DNA from: Promethearchaeota archaeon
GTDB taxonomy: Archaea; Asgardarchaeota; Lokiarchaeia; Sigynarchaeales; MK-D1
DNA: 7,170 nt
NCBI GenBank assembly: GCA_016839865.1
Contig: JAEOTN010000150.1
Coordinates: 1-7,170 of the forward strand
Direction of reading: 5' to 3'
Below, piece after piece: positions 6,033 to 7,170 of the stretch; the stretch's first letter is position 1, and every line of letters begins with the position of its first letter. The position numbers were made by a program, and so were the translations under genes. The notes under the pieces are model-generated. The model was given only the letters and a program-made list of their open reading frames with translations. It ran no database searches and was not told the origin of the DNA.

Positions 6033-7170
6033 ATTAAAAAGAAACATACACGATTACTAGTTTTATTTATTGTTATCACGTTTATTTATTGTTTATCAAC
6101 CAGTAATACTCAAGATGGCACAGATAAAGCATGGATGAATAATCCTGGATTCGTACATCCGATAGATTCTGATTGGACAAGCTCTGTTAACGGAGATACA
6201 AGTGACTTAATTGCCGAAAGTCCAACATCAGGTCAAGGAGATTTTAAAGTTGTAGGAGATTATCGCACATTTACATTAGTTGAGGATACTCCACATACAG
6301 ACAACTGGACAATTGTGCAGAATCCTGAATTTCCAGTATATCCCGATACTTCCACCATTAATAGCGAAGGTATGTATGTATCTCATTTCTGGACAGAAGC
6401 TCAATCTGGTCAATTAACGTCAGTTCATTGGAGTCGAAACATCAGTATGCCAGTAGATATGTCGGATTATATTATCACATCCGCAAATATTTCTGTTATA
6501 GTAAATGCTACTGTAGCTGCTAATGACGGATATAGTAATGGGGATGGTGGAATTGAAGCATTTGGAGATTATACAAACATTGCCGACGTTGCTCCTTCAT
6601 TAGGAACCACACCTCAGTTTGCGACTTATGATTACGTTCGATTTTATTCCTTAATTTCTGATGTTCCAAACAACATTTCCTATGAAATAGCACAATACCA
6701 ATCAGGTCAGGATACATACCCTCTTGGTCACGACACCTATACAAGCGATCCTGAGTATTTAACACAAACAGATGATAGTTTAAACGATACATATCTCATC
6801 ACAGTACCAGAAGAAAGTTTAAGATTTTTCTTATCAGATGTGCTTTCCACTGACAATCAGAATTTTACGTTTACAATGGGAATGAAAATTTGGTGCGAAG
6901 ATAATTTCCTTAACGATGATGATGATTTTAGCGATTTATTGATAAAATCATACAATTTAACTTTCGGATACGAAAAGATCATTGATAGAAATACCTATGC
7001 AAGATGGGAACAGCTTGGAAATGCAATTACTGAAGATAACGCTCAAATTACAAATGGAATTGTCAAATATTAATACAAAGTATAATCACAATGGATAACA
7101 GATTCTCATAATTCTGAGTTTAAAATCATAATTAATGTGAATCAACACAATGATACTATAAAATTGAACA
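6033..7170 (+). pseudogene. Degraded paralogue of the 2840-4408 surface protein: no standard start, two in-frame TAA stops, right end outside the window
   Basis: The frame encodes a signal-peptide-like segment (KKKHTRLLVLFIVITFIYC), then a mature part clearly homologous to the surface protein at 2840. Shared blocks include KAWMNNPGF against KEWLDNNGF, DNWTIVQNPEF against DNWTRTPNPDF, DMSDYIITSANISVIVN against NMSDYVITSASVSAIVN, WCEDNF against YCEDNY, and NLTFGYEKIIDR against SLSFTYEKKIDQ. The first ATG (6135) falls inside the mature region, so it is not the original start; upstream codons in frame include no ATG, GTG or TTG. The frame then meets TAA at 7071 and 7083. Homology continues without a gap through both (YK, then S.W, then NSEFKIIIN and DTIKL) to the edge. 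The stops align with D341 and D345 of the paralogue, at the start of its second module. No frameshift is visible. As translated from 6033 to the first stop, the product would be 346 residues with no membrane anchor. It is either a young pseudogene or a truncated secreted form. Confidence 0.8.

Noticed and set aside
6087..6092. A lipobox cysteine at the end of the signal-like segment of the degraded paralogue
   Set aside because: The residue before the Cys is Tyr, which does not fit the small residue required in a lipobox, and the intact paralogue has no Cys there.
6520..6792. Minus-strand open frame inside the degraded paralogue
   Set aside because: The plus-strand frame is homologous to the surface protein; the antisense frame has no supporting motif.
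6135..7073. An intact 312-residue gene starting at ATG 6135
   Set aside because: The ATG falls inside the region conserved with the mature part of the paralogue, and a clear signal-peptide-like segment is encoded in frame upstream. The true start must lie earlier.
7071..7085. Reassignment of TAA to an amino acid
   Set aside because: At least three other genes here (ends at 560, 2366 and 4408) stop at TAA where their families or architecture should end, so a general code change does not fit. Gene decay or truncation is simpler.

Overview
The window looks like a piece of an AT-rich archaeal chromosome. The evidence is the gene content: four protein families at the left are typical of archaea and belong to, or travel with, tetrahydromethanopterin (H4MPT) cofactor synthesis. 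AT-rich TATA-like elements lie close to several start codons, and oligo-T runs follow genes. The style of the right half (secreted, heavily N-glycosylatable, C-terminally anchored proteins of unrecognised family) reminds me of Asgard archaeal genomes, but the sequence alone does not prove that lineage.

Left half (1-2746), cofactor block. Reading the minus strand from the right, it holds mptD (archaeal dihydroneopterin aldolase, 2746-2366), a DUF1464 gene (ASKHA-fold, acetate/butyrate-kinase-like, 1630-560) and the 5' part of a dihydropteroate-synthase-like gene (479 to the left edge; only its N-terminal DUF6513-type domain is visible). A DUF447 flavin-binding-type gene (1679-2353) sits between mptD and DUF1464 on the plus strand, 48 bp divergent from DUF1464 and 12 bp convergent with mptD. 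MptD makes 6-hydroxymethyl-7,8-dihydropterin, the type of substrate a dihydropteroate-synthase-like enzyme would couple to an arylamine. DUF447 and DUF1464 have no settled function, and the neighbourhood argues that they act in the same pathway.

Right half (2840-7170), cell-surface block on the plus strand. It starts with a 522-residue secreted protein with one C-terminal membrane anchor and a basic cytoplasmic tail. A 444-residue polytopic membrane protein of the acyltransferase (HGSNAT/DUF1624/DUF418-like) type follows. Last comes a diverged, apparently broken paralogue of the first protein. The two surface proteins flank the acyltransferase-like gene, which may modify surface glycans or the envelope.

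The most interesting observation is in that last gene. Its homology to the first surface protein begins upstream of the first available ATG, in a signal-peptide-like segment with no ATG, GTG or TTG codon. It also continues in the same frame, without gaps, through two TAA stops (7071 and 7083) to the window edge. The gene is either a young pseudogene or one read by unusual initiation, possibly as a secreted form lacking its membrane anchor. TAA ends at least three other genes here, so general TAA reassignment is unlikely.

I found no RNA genes, CRISPR arrays, insertion sequences or attachment sites.
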